A stretch of 64,000 nt of DNA, taken from assembly GCF_947492815.1 (NCBI RefSeq), contig NZ_CANLOB010000006.1, positions 124,001-188,000 on the forward strand, in the 5' to 3' direction. The notes beneath the pieces are model-generated. The model had not been told where the DNA came from. It saw only the letters and a program-made list of their open reading frames with translations, and did not search any database. Origin of the DNA: an uncultured Dokdonia sp. (lineage in GTDB: Bacteria; Bacteroidota; Bacteroidia; Flavobacteriales; Flavobacteriaceae). Positions within the stretch are counted from its first letter, which is position 1. Every line of letters begins with the position of its first letter. Below, piece by piece: positions 29,443-38,263 of this stretch. A program made the translations under genes and the position numbers.

Positions 29443-29901
29443 ATGAACAAGACAAAGGTACTTATGGTGTGTCTTGGTAATATTTGCCGATCACCACTTG
29501 CCGAAGGAATTCTCCGCAACAAATTAGATGCTGATCGATTTACTATAGACTCTGCAGGGACTGGAAACTGGCATGTAGGAAATCCACCTGACAAAAGAAG
29601 TATTGCCGTTGCAAAAAAATATGGATTAGATATTTCTACCCTACGTGGAAGACAATTTACGAGTATTGATTATCAAGATTTTGATCATATCTATGTAATG
29701 GATAGTTCCAATTTAGAGAATGTACTTGCCTTAGCAGAAAGCGATCAAGACCATAAAAAAGTATCTATGATACTAGAAACTATATTTCCTGGAGAACGTG
29801 TAGATGTGCCTGACCCCTACTATGGCGGCGATGATGGTTTTGAACGTGTTTATAAAATGCTAGATGAAGCGTGTGACACTATTAGTCAAAGAATACGCTA
29901 G
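29443..29901 (+). CDS. Low-molecular-weight protein-tyrosine phosphatase
   Basis: Start at ATG 29443 gives 152 residues beginning MNKTKVLMVCLGNICRSP; an ATG at 29389 would add 18 residues before the P-loop, which is normally only about ten residues from the N-terminus. P-loop Cys10-x5-Arg16 and Ser17, and the general-acid Asp124 in DPYYGG, are complete. Relatives (Wzb/YwlE) reverse tyrosine- or arginine-phosphorylation; a link to the polysaccharide region 13 kb away is possible but no tyrosine kinase is visible. Confidence 0.92.
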   Translation: MNKTKVLMVCLGNICRSPLAEGILRNKLDADRFTIDSAGTGNWHVGNPPDKRSIAVAKKYGLDISTLRGRQFTSIDYQDFDHIYVMDSSNLENVLALAESDQDHKKVSMILETIFPGERVDVPDPYYGGDDGFERVYKMLDEACDTISQRIR

Positions 29902-29949
29902 AAATCCGTATATGCGTAGATTTCGTATATTTAAGAAAACTATCTTATC

Positions 29950-31329
29950 ATGAAAAAAATTAAAATCCTACTTACATTATTTCTAGCAACGTATATATCA
30001 TATGGACAAGATCCTGATATTGATATATTAGAAGTTGCCTCTGGCTTTAATCGTCCCATTGACATACAAAATGCAGGCGACGATCGACTTTTTATTGTAG
30101 AACAACCAGGTGCCATTCAAATTATAAATGACGATAATACTGTAAATAGTACGCCTTTTATTTCAATTGCTGTAAATGACAGTGGTAATGAGCAAGGTCT
30201 CTTAGGACTTGCCTTTCATCCAGAGTACGCAACTAATGGTTTCTTTTATGTGCATTATACAAGAAATAATGGTGCTTCTCGAATATCAAGATTTACCGTA
30301 ACGGATGATCCTGATATTGCTGATCCTAATTCAGAATTTGAAATTCTAGAAGTGGCACAACCTTTTGGAAATCATAATGGAGGTGGTCTTGCTTTTGGAG
30401 AAGACGGTTTCTTATACATTGCTTTAGGTGATGGAGGAAGCGGCGGTGACCCTGGAAATAGAGCACAAAATCCAGCTATATTACTGGGTAAAATGTTACG
30501 TATAGATGTAGATAATCAAGATGAAGGTTTAAATTATAGTATTCCTGATTCAAATCCTTTTGTTGGAAATACTAGTTTCCGAGGAGAAATATGGGATTAT
30601 GGACTTCGTAACCCGTTTCGTTTTTCTTTTGATGATGAAACTGGCGCTATGTGGATAGGTGATGTTGGTCAGAATGCAGTAGAAGAAATAGATCGTGGTA
30701 CTGGAGGTGGTCATAATTATGGATGGCGTTGTTATGAAGGAAGTAGTACATTTAATACTTCTGGATGTCCTGATGAAAGTGAACTTACCTTTCCTGTTGC
30801 AGAATACCCACACGACAATAGCTGTAATTTCTTCTCCATCGTTGGTGGTTACGTATATAGAGGCGCTGAATTTCCTACCATGCAAGGCACGTATTTCTTT
30901 TCTGATACCTGCGCTGATGATATACGATACATAGATGCTGCAAATCCAGGTGCCATTATGTTTAGCGAGTCATTTAACAACAACTCATTTGTTACTTTTG
31001 GAGAAGATCAAGATAAGGAATTATACATCTCTGGTCTTGCTGGAACTGTATACAGAGTTGTAGATGCTAATCTATTAAGTGTTGATGAGTTTGCACGAGA
31101 GAATACAATTCGTGTGTATCCAAACCCAGCAACAAATACAGTACACATTGCATTTTCAGACAGACCAAGTACGGATACGGTTACTATTTTTGATATTACT
31201 GGAAAACTTGTAAAGTCGGCTGTGATTCAAGGGCTTGATACAGTTATAGACATAGATGATTTAACAACGGGTGTATATCTTGTACAATTAAAAAATACGG
31301 GCTATACCCAGAAATTAATTATTAACTAA
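29950..31329 (+). CDS. T9SS-exported PQQ-type sugar dehydrogenase (soluble GDH-like)
   Basis: 459 residues: signal peptide (to about SYGQ), a beta-propeller with the soluble-glucose-dehydrogenase pattern (VASGFNRPIDIQ, EQPGAIQII, GLLGLAFHPEY, GNHNGGGLAFGEDGFLYIALGDGG, GEIWDYGLRNPFRFSFD), then a C-terminal sorting domain beginning at VYPNPATNTV and ending YTQKLIIN. That tail is the type A T9SS signal, so the enzyme should be secreted or surface-attached. The HNGGGLAF and LGDGG segments are the ones that form the metal/PQQ pocket in relatives; oxidation of sugars is inferred. Confidence 0.88.
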   Translation: MKKIKILLTLFLATYISYGQDPDIDILEVASGFNRPIDIQNAGDDRLFIVEQPGAIQIINDDNTVNSTPFISIAVNDSGNEQGLLGLAFHPEYATNGFFYVHYTRNNGASRISRFTVTDDPDIADPNSEFEILEVAQPFGNHNGGGLAFGEDGFLYIALGDGGSGGDPGNRAQNPAILLGKMLRIDVDNQDEGLNYSIPDSNPFVGNTSFRGEIWDYGLRNPFRFSFDDETGAMWIGDVGQNAVEEIDRGTGGGHNYGWRCYEGSSTFNTSGCPDESELTFPVAEYPHDNSCNFFSIVGGYVYRGAEFPTMQGTYFFSDTCADDIRYIDAANPGAIMFSESFNNNSFVTFGEDQDKELYISGLAGTVYRVVDANLLSVDEFARENTIRVYPNPATNTVHIAFSDRPSTDTVTIFDITGKLVKSAVIQGLDTVIDIDDLTTGVYLVQLKNTGYTQKLIIN

Positions 31330-31339
31330 CAAATCCTTT

Positions 31340-32065
31340 ATGAGTGAACCCCAAATACAAGGCAAATTATACCTTATCCCTACTACTTTAGGAGAAACCA
31401 GTGCGCTGGAAGTAATACCTTTATCAGTAAAGAAAGTGATAGAAGTGATTGATCATTATATTGTTGAAAATGAAAAAACAGCAAGACGATCAATCAAAGC
31501 TATTTCTCCAGGAAAGTCACAGCCTAAGTTACAGATCAAACTTTTAAATAAGTATACGGACGAACTCGAATTACCTTCGTATTTAGATCCTTGTTTTGAA
31601 GGAATTTCTGTAGGGTTACTCTCAGAAGCAGGCGTACCTGGTGTTGCAGATCCTGGCGCTGATGTGGTGAAAATTGCACATCAAAAAGGCATTCAAGTTG
31701 TACCGCTCGTAGGACCATCTTCTATTTTGATGGCAATGATGAGTAGCGGTATGAATGGACAAAATTTTGCTTTTAATGGCTATTTGCCCATAGAGCAAAA
31801 ACAACGTAAAATGGAATTGAAACGTCTCGAAAAATTATCTTTCGAGACGGGTCAATCTCAATTATTTATTGAGACACCGTATCGTAATGACAAAATGCTC
31901 ACCGATATTGTTAATACGGTTCGTCCTGACACTCTTGTTTGTATAGCCTGTGATATTACCTTACCCACCGAGTTCATCCAAACGAAGAAAGCCAGTTTTT
32001 GGAAAACCAATTTACCAGATCTTCATAAACGCCCAGCTATATTTATTATACATAAAGGATTGTGA
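31340..32065 (+). CDS. RsmI-like tetrapyrrole-methylase-fold SAM methyltransferase
   Basis: 241 residues. The precorrin-methylase fold is recognised from LYLIPTTLGE at the N-terminus, VGLLSEAGVPGVADPGADVVKIAHQKGIQVVPLVGPSSILMAMMSSG (GxPxxxDPG and GPS SAM-binding loops), and FNGYLP with a C-terminal QLFIETPYRN. RsmI proper 2'-O-methylates C1402 of 16S rRNA; this shorter version is a common second paralog in Bacteroidota and its substrate is unproven. The stop overlaps the next gene's GTG start. Confidence 0.85.
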   Translation: MSEPQIQGKLYLIPTTLGETSALEVIPLSVKKVIEVIDHYIVENEKTARRSIKAISPGKSQPKLQIKLLNKYTDELELPSYLDPCFEGISVGLLSEAGVPGVADPGADVVKIAHQKGIQVVPLVGPSSILMAMMSSGMNGQNFAFNGYLPIEQKQRKMELKRLEKLSFETGQSQLFIETPYRNDKMLTDIVNTVRPDTLVCIACDITLPTEFIQTKKASFWKTNLPDLHKRPAIFIIHKGL

Positions 32066-32478
32066 AAACATTAGTAATGAACGTAATTGAAGACAAAATA
32101 CCTCTAAGAGTATATCAACAAATGAGAGTTAATTGCGGTCTATCTGCAAAAACGAGTGAAGCATGCGAAGTTGGATTAAATAATTCAATATATTCCTTGA
32201 TGATAAAAGAAGAAGACAACGTTATTGGAATGGGAAGGATTATAGGAGATGGCGGATGTTTCTGTCAAGTAGTAGATATTTGTGTAATTCCTGAAAAACA
32301 GGGTAATGGAATTGGCAAAATAATAATGGAATATATAGCTACTTTTATAAAAACAAAATTACCCAAATCATGCTATACAAGTCTAATAGCAGATGGAGAT
32401 GCTTCATTTTTATATGAAAAATTCGGTTTTAAAGATACGTTACCTGAATCAAAAGGAATGTACATAAAAAACGAGTAA
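32062..32478 (+). CDS. GNAT family N-acetyltransferase
   Basis: 138 residues from a GTG that overlaps the upstream stop by 4 bases. Strand CFCQVVDICVIPEKQGNGIGKIIMEYIATFI holds the acetyl-CoA loop (QGNGIG). A C-terminal FLYEKFGFKDTLPESKGMYI matches the last strand of small GNAT enzymes. The overlap suggests co-translation with the RsmI-like methyltransferase, but a shared pathway is not evident. Confidence 0.85.
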   Translation: MKTLVMNVIEDKIPLRVYQQMRVNCGLSAKTSEACEVGLNNSIYSLMIKEEDNVIGMGRIIGDGGCFCQVVDICVIPEKQGNGIGKIIMEYIATFIKTKLPKSCYTSLIADGDASFLYEKFGFKDTLPESKGMYIKNE

Positions 32479-32496
32479 AAAGAATATTATATCGAT

Positions 32497-32736
32497 TTAC
32501 CTTAAATTAGAAGGCTTCCCATAGGACCGTTGTACTTTTTTAATCATAGGTTCTAACCCATTGACTTTGATCTCATACATTTCTTGAAGTAGTCGTCCTA
32601 ATTTCCCTTCTGGGAAGCCTTTTTGCTTAAACCATACATAGTAATACTCTGGAATATCCACAAGGTATTCGCCTTTGTATTTACCAAAAGGCATTCTATA
32701 ATGTGCGAGTTCTATGAGATGATCTTGAGGTGTCAC
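32497..32736 (-). CDS. DUF3820 family protein
   Basis: 79 residues. YRMPFGKYKGEYLVDIPEYYYVWFKQKGFPEGKLGRLLQEMYEI is the DUF3820 signature (PFGKYKG and the KGFPxGxLG turn). Some proteobacterial relatives are described as quorum-regulated virulence factors; in flavobacteria it is an orphan core protein. It begins one base after the stop of the next upstream gene (32737), so the two share an mRNA. Confidence 0.85.
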   Translation of the reverse strand: MTPQDHLIELAHYRMPFGKYKGEYLVDIPEYYYVWFKQKGFPEGKLGRLLQEMYEIKVNGLEPMIKKVQRSYGKPSNLR

Positions 32737-33054
32737 TTACTTATCTTCTAATTTCCAATATTCAAGTAACTCGTTCCATTCTTCTAATAGCGTTAAACCA
32801 TCATGACCTTCGTCTATTTGCAAATCTCTAACATGCATCCAGATGTATATTTCATTCTTTCTTTTACGAACAACTTCTAATCTGGCTGCTGAAATATCTT
32901 TTAAACTCACCAACTCATGATACTCTTTCCTTTTACTCTCTATTTCAATAGGATCTGTGTTAGATCTATACAAATATGCCGCCACTCTAGGAGTCAATAA
33001 ATACACTAAAAGACCTATTGTACCTAAAACAAAAATTGTCCTTTTATTTCCCAT
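32737..33054 (-). CDS. Small single-helix membrane protein
   Basis: 105 residues. One membrane helix near the N-terminus (TIFVLGTIGLLVYLLT) without a lipobox, then a charged helical tail (SKRKEYHELVSLKDISAARLEVVRKRKNEIYIWMHVRDLQ, in part) probably on the periplasmic or cytoplasmic face. No family recognised. The start overlaps the amidohydrolase stop by 11 bases, forming the middle of a tight three-gene run. Confidence 0.6.
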   Translation of the reverse strand: MGNKRTIFVLGTIGLLVYLLTPRVAAYLYRSNTDPIEIESKRKEYHELVSLKDISAARLEVVRKRKNEIYIWMHVRDLQIDEGHDGLTLLEEWNELLEYWKLEDK

Positions 33055-34672
33055 ATACCTTCTCTCCTCCTACATAGGTTGCTCTTACTTCTAGATTTGG
33101 AATTTCGTCTTCTGTTACGGTCATGATATCTTTATCCATGATAATAAAATCGGCAAATTTCCCTGTTTCGATACTTCCTTTTTCTGCTTCTTCAAAATTG
33201 GAATAGGCAGCCCAAATAGTCATTCCTTTTAAGGTTTCTTCTCGGGTTAAAGCATTTTCCATTTGATAACCTCCAGCTGGATATTGTTTAAGGTCTTTAC
33301 GCGCTACTGCTGCATAAAAGGTATAAAACGGACTTACTTGCTCTACAGGAAAATCTGTTCCTAAGACAACAATACCAGATTTATTTAAAAGATCTTTAAA
33401 GGCATAAGCTCCTTTGATACGATCTGTCCCTACTCTATCTTCTGCCCAATACATATCACTGGTCGCATGAGTAGGCTGTACCGATGGGATGATCTTTTTA
33501 TTAAAGAAATCAAAATCGTTTTGTGCTACTACTTGTGCATGTTCTACCTTCCATCGTGGGTCGTCTGTATTTTTTAATGCTTCTTTATAAGCTCTTAATA
33601 CTACCACATTAGCACTATCGCCAATGGCATGAGTGTTCATTTGAAAACCTGCATCTGCAATACGCTTTGAAAGATTCTGAATATCAGCTACTGGAGTAAT
33701 CATCGCTCCAAAATGTCCATCTTTATCACTATATGATTCTTTTAATGCAGCTCCTCTAGACCCTAATGCACCATCTCCATATACTTTTACTGAGCGTACA
33801 TTAAGGTAATCTGTTTTTACTTTCCCTGTGGTTAAGTAATGATCTAAGTTTTCGTCATTATTACTAATCATTGCATAGACACGCATTTTAAGATCGTCAG
33901 CTGTATGAAGACTATCAATAAGCTCAATGATAGGTTTATCTAATCCTGCATCATTTACAGTAGTTAGTCCATACGAGAAGCAAAGTTTTTGTGCATCTTT
34001 AAGTGAAGTGATATTTTGTGCTCTACTCGCTTTAGGCATCACGGCATCAACTAATTCTTGTGGTCTATCTACTAATACACCAGTAATTTTTCCGTCTACT
34101 TTTACGATTTCACCTCCTGTTACTATGGTTGCTTCCGTAATTCCAGCCATATCTAATGCTTTTTGATTTACCAAATAAGCATGTCCATCTACACGTTCTA
34201 AGGCAACGGGTACATCTGGAAATAAGGCATCCAATTTTTCTTTGGTTGGAAACACTTGAACTTCCCAATCATTTTGGTCCCATCCTCTTCCTCTTAAAAA
34301 TGCTGTTGCTGGGTTTGCTTTCGCGAAAGCGGATACACGTTCCAACACCTCATCATAACTTGTGGTTCCTACAAGGTCTACGATTTGTAAATTTTGTCCT
34401 AATCCATAAAAATGACAATGTGCGTCGATAAGACCAGGTAACACGGTCTTGCCAGAAGCATCTATGATTTCTGAAGCAGTATAGGCATCAGTGATTTCTT
34501 GAGAGGTTCCAACGGCAACAAAAGCACCGTCTTTAATGGCAAATGATTCTGCTTTCGCGAAAGCGTCATTCACCGTATATACTGTAGCATTGGCAACAAT
34601 GAGATCTACTTCTTGTTTTGAGGTACAAGAAACAGCTATTATAAAAAGAGATAAGAAAGTAACTATTCGCAT
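33044..34672 (-). CDS. Amidohydrolase family lipoprotein (YtcJ-like metal-dependent hydrolase)
   Basis: Start chosen at 34672 (MRIVTFLSLFIIAVSCTSKQ), which places a lipobox at AVSC; a Met at 34699 would precede it. The amidohydrolase fold has DAHCHFYGLG after VLPGLI (metal HxH), LRGRGWDQNDWE, VYGDGALGSRGA, NTHAIGDSAN, HAQVV and LGTDFPVEQVSPF (final metal Asp). It resembles YtcJ-type enzymes that deformylate or hydrolyse amides. Substrate unknown. Two exact palindrome copies lie inside it, read as AFAKA at residues 37-41 and 115-119. Confidence 0.88.
   Translation of the reverse strand: MRIVTFLSLFIIAVSCTSKQEVDLIVANATVYTVNDAFAKAESFAIKDGAFVAVGTSQEITDAYTASEIIDASGKTVLPGLIDAHCHFYGLGQNLQIVDLVGTTSYDEVLERVSAFAKANPATAFLRGRGWDQNDWEVQVFPTKEKLDALFPDVPVALERVDGHAYLVNQKALDMAGITEATIVTGGEIVKVDGKITGVLVDRPQELVDAVMPKASRAQNITSLKDAQKLCFSYGLTTVNDAGLDKPIIELIDSLHTADDLKMRVYAMISNNDENLDHYLTTGKVKTDYLNVRSVKVYGDGALGSRGAALKESYSDKDGHFGAMITPVADIQNLSKRIADAGFQMNTHAIGDSANVVVLRAYKEALKNTDDPRWKVEHAQVVAQNDFDFFNKKIIPSVQPTHATSDMYWAEDRVGTDRIKGAYAFKDLLNKSGIVVLGTDFPVEQVSPFYTFYAAVARKDLKQYPAGGYQMENALTREETLKGMTIWAAYSNFEEAEKGSIETGKFADFIIMDKDIMTVTEDEIPNLEVRATYVGGEKVYGK
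34317..34330. repeat. AFAKA palindrome, copy 7 (in the amidohydrolase gene)
   Basis: Exact 14-mer, AFAKA frame, GGAT right flank. Confidence 0.95.
34551..34564. repeat. AFAKA palindrome, copy 8 (in the amidohydrolase gene)
   Basis: Exact 14-mer, AFAKA frame; two copies within 250 bases of one gene. Confidence 0.95.
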
Positions 34673-34733
34673 GACAAAGATTTTTGCACTAAAGTACAAA
34701 ACATCGTCCTTTTACAATAGTATCTAAATACTT

Positions 34734-35204
34734 TTAAAAGAGTAATCTGTAAATACCGAAATCACTAAGCTCTACAGAAACATTTTCGATATCGGCAGTT
34801 ACATCACTATAGATATTTCCTAAACAACATGGCCCATCGATAGCCTCAACTGAAAAGCTAAAAGGAATTTCAAAAGTATCAGATATAACGATTAAATAAT
34901 TTTCTGAGGTGCTTTCTACAAAAAATGGAAATGTTATAATAGTACGTTCTGTAGTTGCTAAAGTAGCTACATCAAATGTAACTGCTTCATTTACTGACGT
35001 GTTAATTATTTGTAAACTATCTATAGCAAACGTTTCATTAAACAATAAATCTTCTCCTGTTTCGCTAGATACAAATTGTATTGCTAAGCTCTCAGGTCCA
35101 CAATCTATAAGATCACATGCACTAGCCGCTGTTTCAGCATCATCTGATGCGCAAGAAAGGCAAAGGATAGCTAGAAATAAACAAATTATACTTCGTTGTA
35201 ACAT
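34734..35204 (-). CDS. Cysteine-patterned lipoprotein A
   Basis: 156 residues. Lipobox at LCLSCASDD, then CDLIDC (C-x4-C) close to the mature N-terminus, VSSETGEDLLFNE, and a Cys pair in GPCCLG. The rest is beta-rich, an immunoglobulin-like or lipocalin-like sandwich by pattern. It is one of three adjacent paralogs sharing C-x4-C, an (F/V)xxxTGxN/D segment and a CC pair. Nineteen bases separate it from paralog B, so the two are probably one transcript. Unknown function; likely exported and disulfide-bonded. Confidence 0.65.
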   Translation of the reverse strand: MLQRSIICLFLAILCLSCASDDAETAASACDLIDCGPESLAIQFVSSETGEDLLFNETFAIDSLQIINTSVNEAVTFDVATLATTERTIITFPFFVESTSENYLIVISDTFEIPFSFSVEAIDGPCCLGNIYSDVTADIENVSVELSDFGIYRLLF

Positions 35205-35222
35205 AATTAATATTCTGGGGTG

Positions 35223-35675
35223 TTATATAAAAATACGTAAAAACAATCTATTCTCATCTTCTACTTGTTCAAAGGTTGCATTTGTAACGGCTATATTAGT
35301 ATAAGAATAGTTTTGACAGCAACCATTTGAGATAGCTTCAAAATCATAGGAAATAGTGACTTCAAATACGTTTGGCAATAAAATTTGAAATTGTTCTGAA
35401 AACCTAAAAATGCCTAATTGATTAGAAGGGCTCAATGCATAATCTAAACCTAACTCTAAAGTAATATCATCTTCTCCTAACGCAATAAAAAAACCATCAG
35501 GAACACCATTATCAAAAACTCCATCCAATACATTTTCTCCGGTATCTGCATCTATAAACTCAAAAACAAATTCTGGCCCTTTACACAATACCGTACTACA
35601 ATCTATTGAATCGTCATCATTACCACATTGTATGAATGAAAGACTTATAAATAGAATAAAAATGATTTTTTTCAT
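35223..35675 (-). CDS. Cysteine-patterned lipoprotein B
   Basis: 150 residues with lipobox SFIQCGNDDD, CSTVLC (C-x4-C), FIDADTGENVLDGV and NGCCQNY. Same layout as its neighbours at 34734 and 35788. The C-terminus (VEDENRLFLRIFI) ends in a short hydrophobic strand like the other two. Its ATG is preceded at 28 bases by a 45-base segment that is repeated, almost identically, in front of paralog C. Confidence 0.65.
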   Translation of the reverse strand: MKKIIFILFISLSFIQCGNDDDSIDCSTVLCKGPEFVFEFIDADTGENVLDGVFDNGVPDGFFIALGEDDITLELGLDYALSPSNQLGIFRFSEQFQILLPNVFEVTISYDFEAISNGCCQNYSYTNIAVTNATFEQVEDENRLFLRIFI

Positions 35676-35702
35676 TGCTAGCTATTTTAATGTTCTATCC
35701 TC

Positions 35703-35760
35703 AAGATTCATAAAACGAAAAAAGGTTGCGTTACTTTTAGATAAAGTGGCACTCTTTTAA
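35703..35760 (-). repeat. Duplicated upstream element with half-hairpin, in front of lipoprotein B
   Basis: Bases 35703-35747 match 36261-36304 except for one A. Here the right arm of the hairpin is degraded, so no strong stem forms. Confidence 0.75.
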
Positions 35761-35787
35761 AAATCTTATTTGAAAAGGTTTTTAAAT

Positions 35788-36237
35788 TTAAATTAAAATT
35801 CTATAACCAATAAAAGGGGTTTCAGTACGTTCAAACATACCTTCAGAAACTTCTATAATTCGAATCCCAGATAATGGTCCGCAGCATTCATCATCTCTTA
35901 CTGTAAAAATCTCTGAGGTGATGATTATATCTATTGTATCAGAAAATACAAATCGTATAGGTTCGCCGTCACCAAAAATACGTACGTTGCCTGTTTGCTC
36001 GTTTATAGTTATGAAGTCTTCATTAATTAATAATGTATTGTCAATAGTAAATAAATCCAAACTCTCAAAAAATGCTTCTTCCGTTAATCCTTCAAAAAAA
36101 TTATTACCGGTCGTTGCATCTACAAATTGTATGTTTAACTCAAGAATGACAATAGGACAACCTACATCATCACAATTATTTGAACTACATCCTAAACAAA
36201 GAATACTTAGAAGTAGATATTTAATAATTCTTTTCAT
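35788..36237 (-). CDS. Cysteine-patterned lipoprotein C
   Basis: 149 residues. Lipobox LCLGCSSNN, CDDVGC (C-x4-C), FVDATTGNNFFEGL, and DECCGPL; ends in GYRILI. Same family as A and B, most similar to B in the DATTGxN segment. The 45-base upstream element, here with an intact hairpin, lies 24 bases before the ATG. Because element and gene were duplicated together, this is the likely unit of the tandem expansion. Function unknown. Confidence 0.65.
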   Translation of the reverse strand: MKRIIKYLLLSILCLGCSSNNCDDVGCPIVILELNIQFVDATTGNNFFEGLTEEAFFESLDLFTIDNTLLINEDFITINEQTGNVRIFGDGEPIRFVFSDTIDIIITSEIFTVRDDECCGPLSGIRIIEVSEGMFERTETPFIGYRILI

Positions 36238-36260
36238 ATTTTATTTTTATATCTACTCTT

Positions 36261-36316
36261 AAGATTCATAAAACGAAAAAGGTTGCGTTACTTTTAGATA
36301 AAGTAATGCAACCTTT
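36261..36316 (-). terminator. Duplicated hairpin element, probable terminator of the outer-membrane barrel gene
   Basis: A 17-bp stem with one G-T pair (arms 36278-36294 and 36300-36316, 5-nt loop) followed on the minus strand by a T-rich tract. It stands 139 bases past the stop of the barrel gene and 24 before the start of lipoprotein C. Confidence 0.75.
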
Positions 36317-36454
36317 AAAAAAAAATCATCTATATGTATTTTCTAGGCCATTACGAGAAACATACTATTTCTTAACATCGTTTTTATTTCCTCTTTCCTA
36401 AAGGGATTACAAACCGTATTATACATCATTCCGTAAAAAAGGCTTACCTCTTTA

Positions 36455-38230
36455 TTAAAAGTCAAATTTATAGGTAGCACCTATCATTCCTTGAAGACCT
36501 TGTACTTCATAGTTTAACCATTTTTGATAATCGCTATCCAGTATATTATTTACTCTTCCAAAAGCGGAAAGTCTGTCATTAAATCGGTATCCAACATGCG
36601 CATTTGCATCTAAGTAACTATCTAATGTTGTGATTTGTGGTTGTGCAAGAATATCAGTAGGGTCATTTGAGAATAATAAGTCTTGACGCTCTCCTACAAA
36701 GAATAGATTGATTCCAGCAAACCATTGTTCTGTAATTTGATAATCTGCAAATACAGAAGCTCTTAATTCTGGTAAGTTCCAAGCTTCGGCCTGATTGTCT
36801 GTTGTATAGGAATTAAACTGTCCGTTAATTTTCATTTTGAAGTTACTATTTACATCAAAATTAAGTTCTCCAAATACGCCTAATGTTTCTACATCATCAT
36901 AAATAACACTAAACGAGTTACCATTTAAGAAGGCTACTTGCGATGCTACTTGTGCTGGATTAAATATAAATAATGCTTTGTTACTTTCTGAGATATAGTT
37001 TGCTCTTAGGTTATAACTCACATTATTAGAGAGCTTCCCTTTCATTCCTAAATAACCATCGTATTGTTGATCTGTAGGAGTAATTGCAAGTGACGGTGCT
37101 ACGAAAGGATTTTCTTGTACAAAATCATAGTAGCTGTTTTGTTGTAGGTTTCCTTCTAATCCCCCGTAAGCTATGAAGTAATCTCCCACAATACGATATG
37201 ATGCTGTAATTTTTGGATATACAAAGAAATCAGTATCGCTGTTTTCACTATCTAAACTTACAAAACCAGCAACGCCTAAATTTACAGTAAGGTCATCTCT
37301 TAAAATCACTAAACTAGGATTAACACCTACATTCAGGATACTATGATTTGTCTCTTCTAGATTTGGAGCAAAGTCATTTGCAAAACTTCCATTGACATAG
37401 TCTACTGAAAATGCAGTGGTAATATTTTCACCAGCAATAGGAAATTCAATAGTTGGTTTTACAATGGCACGCAATTCATTACTACTTTCTGAGTCGCTTA
37501 AATAACGAATGGTTCCTGTTCCTCCATTAAAAATACCGTCTTTAAAGGCAACACTTCCGTTTATAGCTCCTGTAATATAAGAATGTGAGACGTCAAAGCT
37601 GTCAGTAAGGATGGGAGCATCTACGGGTCCTATATCCATGATGGTAGGAGAAATTCCATACCAGTTAAATACTTGGTGTTGTACATCAAGATCCGTACGC
37701 CAAGAGAAATCACGTTCTCTAGCGCCATAATTAAGGTTTAATCGGGTATCGTAAAAGAAATCATCTACACGTACATTATCGATGCCGCCTTGTGACGAGT
37801 TATGATTTAAGAATACGCCAAAATCTTCTGTACGACTGATTTGGAAATTACTATAAAACTCGGCTAATACAGAGGTAAAACTACCAAACCCTAAAGTGGC
37901 ATAATTATCATACAACTTCAATTTTGGTGCTTTTTTAACAACAGCAGCTTTTCCTTTGGCAGGTGTAAATGTACTAGCAACGGGTGCAGAGAAAATGCTA
38001 TAGGTCACTTTTTTCTTAGCGGTATTTACAGAGTCATTAAGCTTAGGTGTTGCCTTTACTTTAAACGCATCACTAATGGTAGGTGTATATGGTTTTACAA
38101 CATTTACGACCTCTGTTCCTAGATCTTGTTTGTCTTCTTTCTCCTCTTCCTGTGCATATACTTGAGAAGCAGCTAGTCCTAAAACAAGTAAGAATATCGT
38201 TTTATATGTTTTGATCTGATGAATTATCAT
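36455..38230 (-). CDS. TonB-dependent-receptor-like outer-membrane barrel protein
   Basis: 591 residues with a signal peptide ending VYAQEEE. A 100-residue, Lys/Pro-rich periplasmic stretch (TEVVNVVKPYTPTISDAFKVKATP) replaces the plug of a typical receptor, then about 20 amphipathic strands (YATLGFGSFTSVLAEFY onwards) and the terminal YKFDF. This is the short, plug-less TonB-receptor-like type that accompanies a large TPR protein in flavobacteria. It ends 33 bases upstream-adjacent to that TPR gene, so they form an operon. Ligand unknown. Confidence 0.78.
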   Translation of the reverse strand: MIIHQIKTYKTIFLLVLGLAASQVYAQEEEKEDKQDLGTEVVNVVKPYTPTISDAFKVKATPKLNDSVNTAKKKVTYSIFSAPVASTFTPAKGKAAVVKKAPKLKLYDNYATLGFGSFTSVLAEFYSNFQISRTEDFGVFLNHNSSQGGIDNVRVDDFFYDTRLNLNYGARERDFSWRTDLDVQHQVFNWYGISPTIMDIGPVDAPILTDSFDVSHSYITGAINGSVAFKDGIFNGGTGTIRYLSDSESSNELRAIVKPTIEFPIAGENITTAFSVDYVNGSFANDFAPNLEETNHSILNVGVNPSLVILRDDLTVNLGVAGFVSLDSENSDTDFFVYPKITASYRIVGDYFIAYGGLEGNLQQNSYYDFVQENPFVAPSLAITPTDQQYDGYLGMKGKLSNNVSYNLRANYISESNKALFIFNPAQVASQVAFLNGNSFSVIYDDVETLGVFGELNFDVNSNFKMKINGQFNSYTTDNQAEAWNLPELRASVFADYQITEQWFAGINLFFVGERQDLLFSNDPTDILAQPQITTLDSYLDANAHVGYRFNDRLSAFGRVNNILDSDYQKWLNYEVQGLQGMIGATYKFDF

Positions 38231-38263
38231 ATATAAATAAATTATGTCTGTGATTGATAAAAA

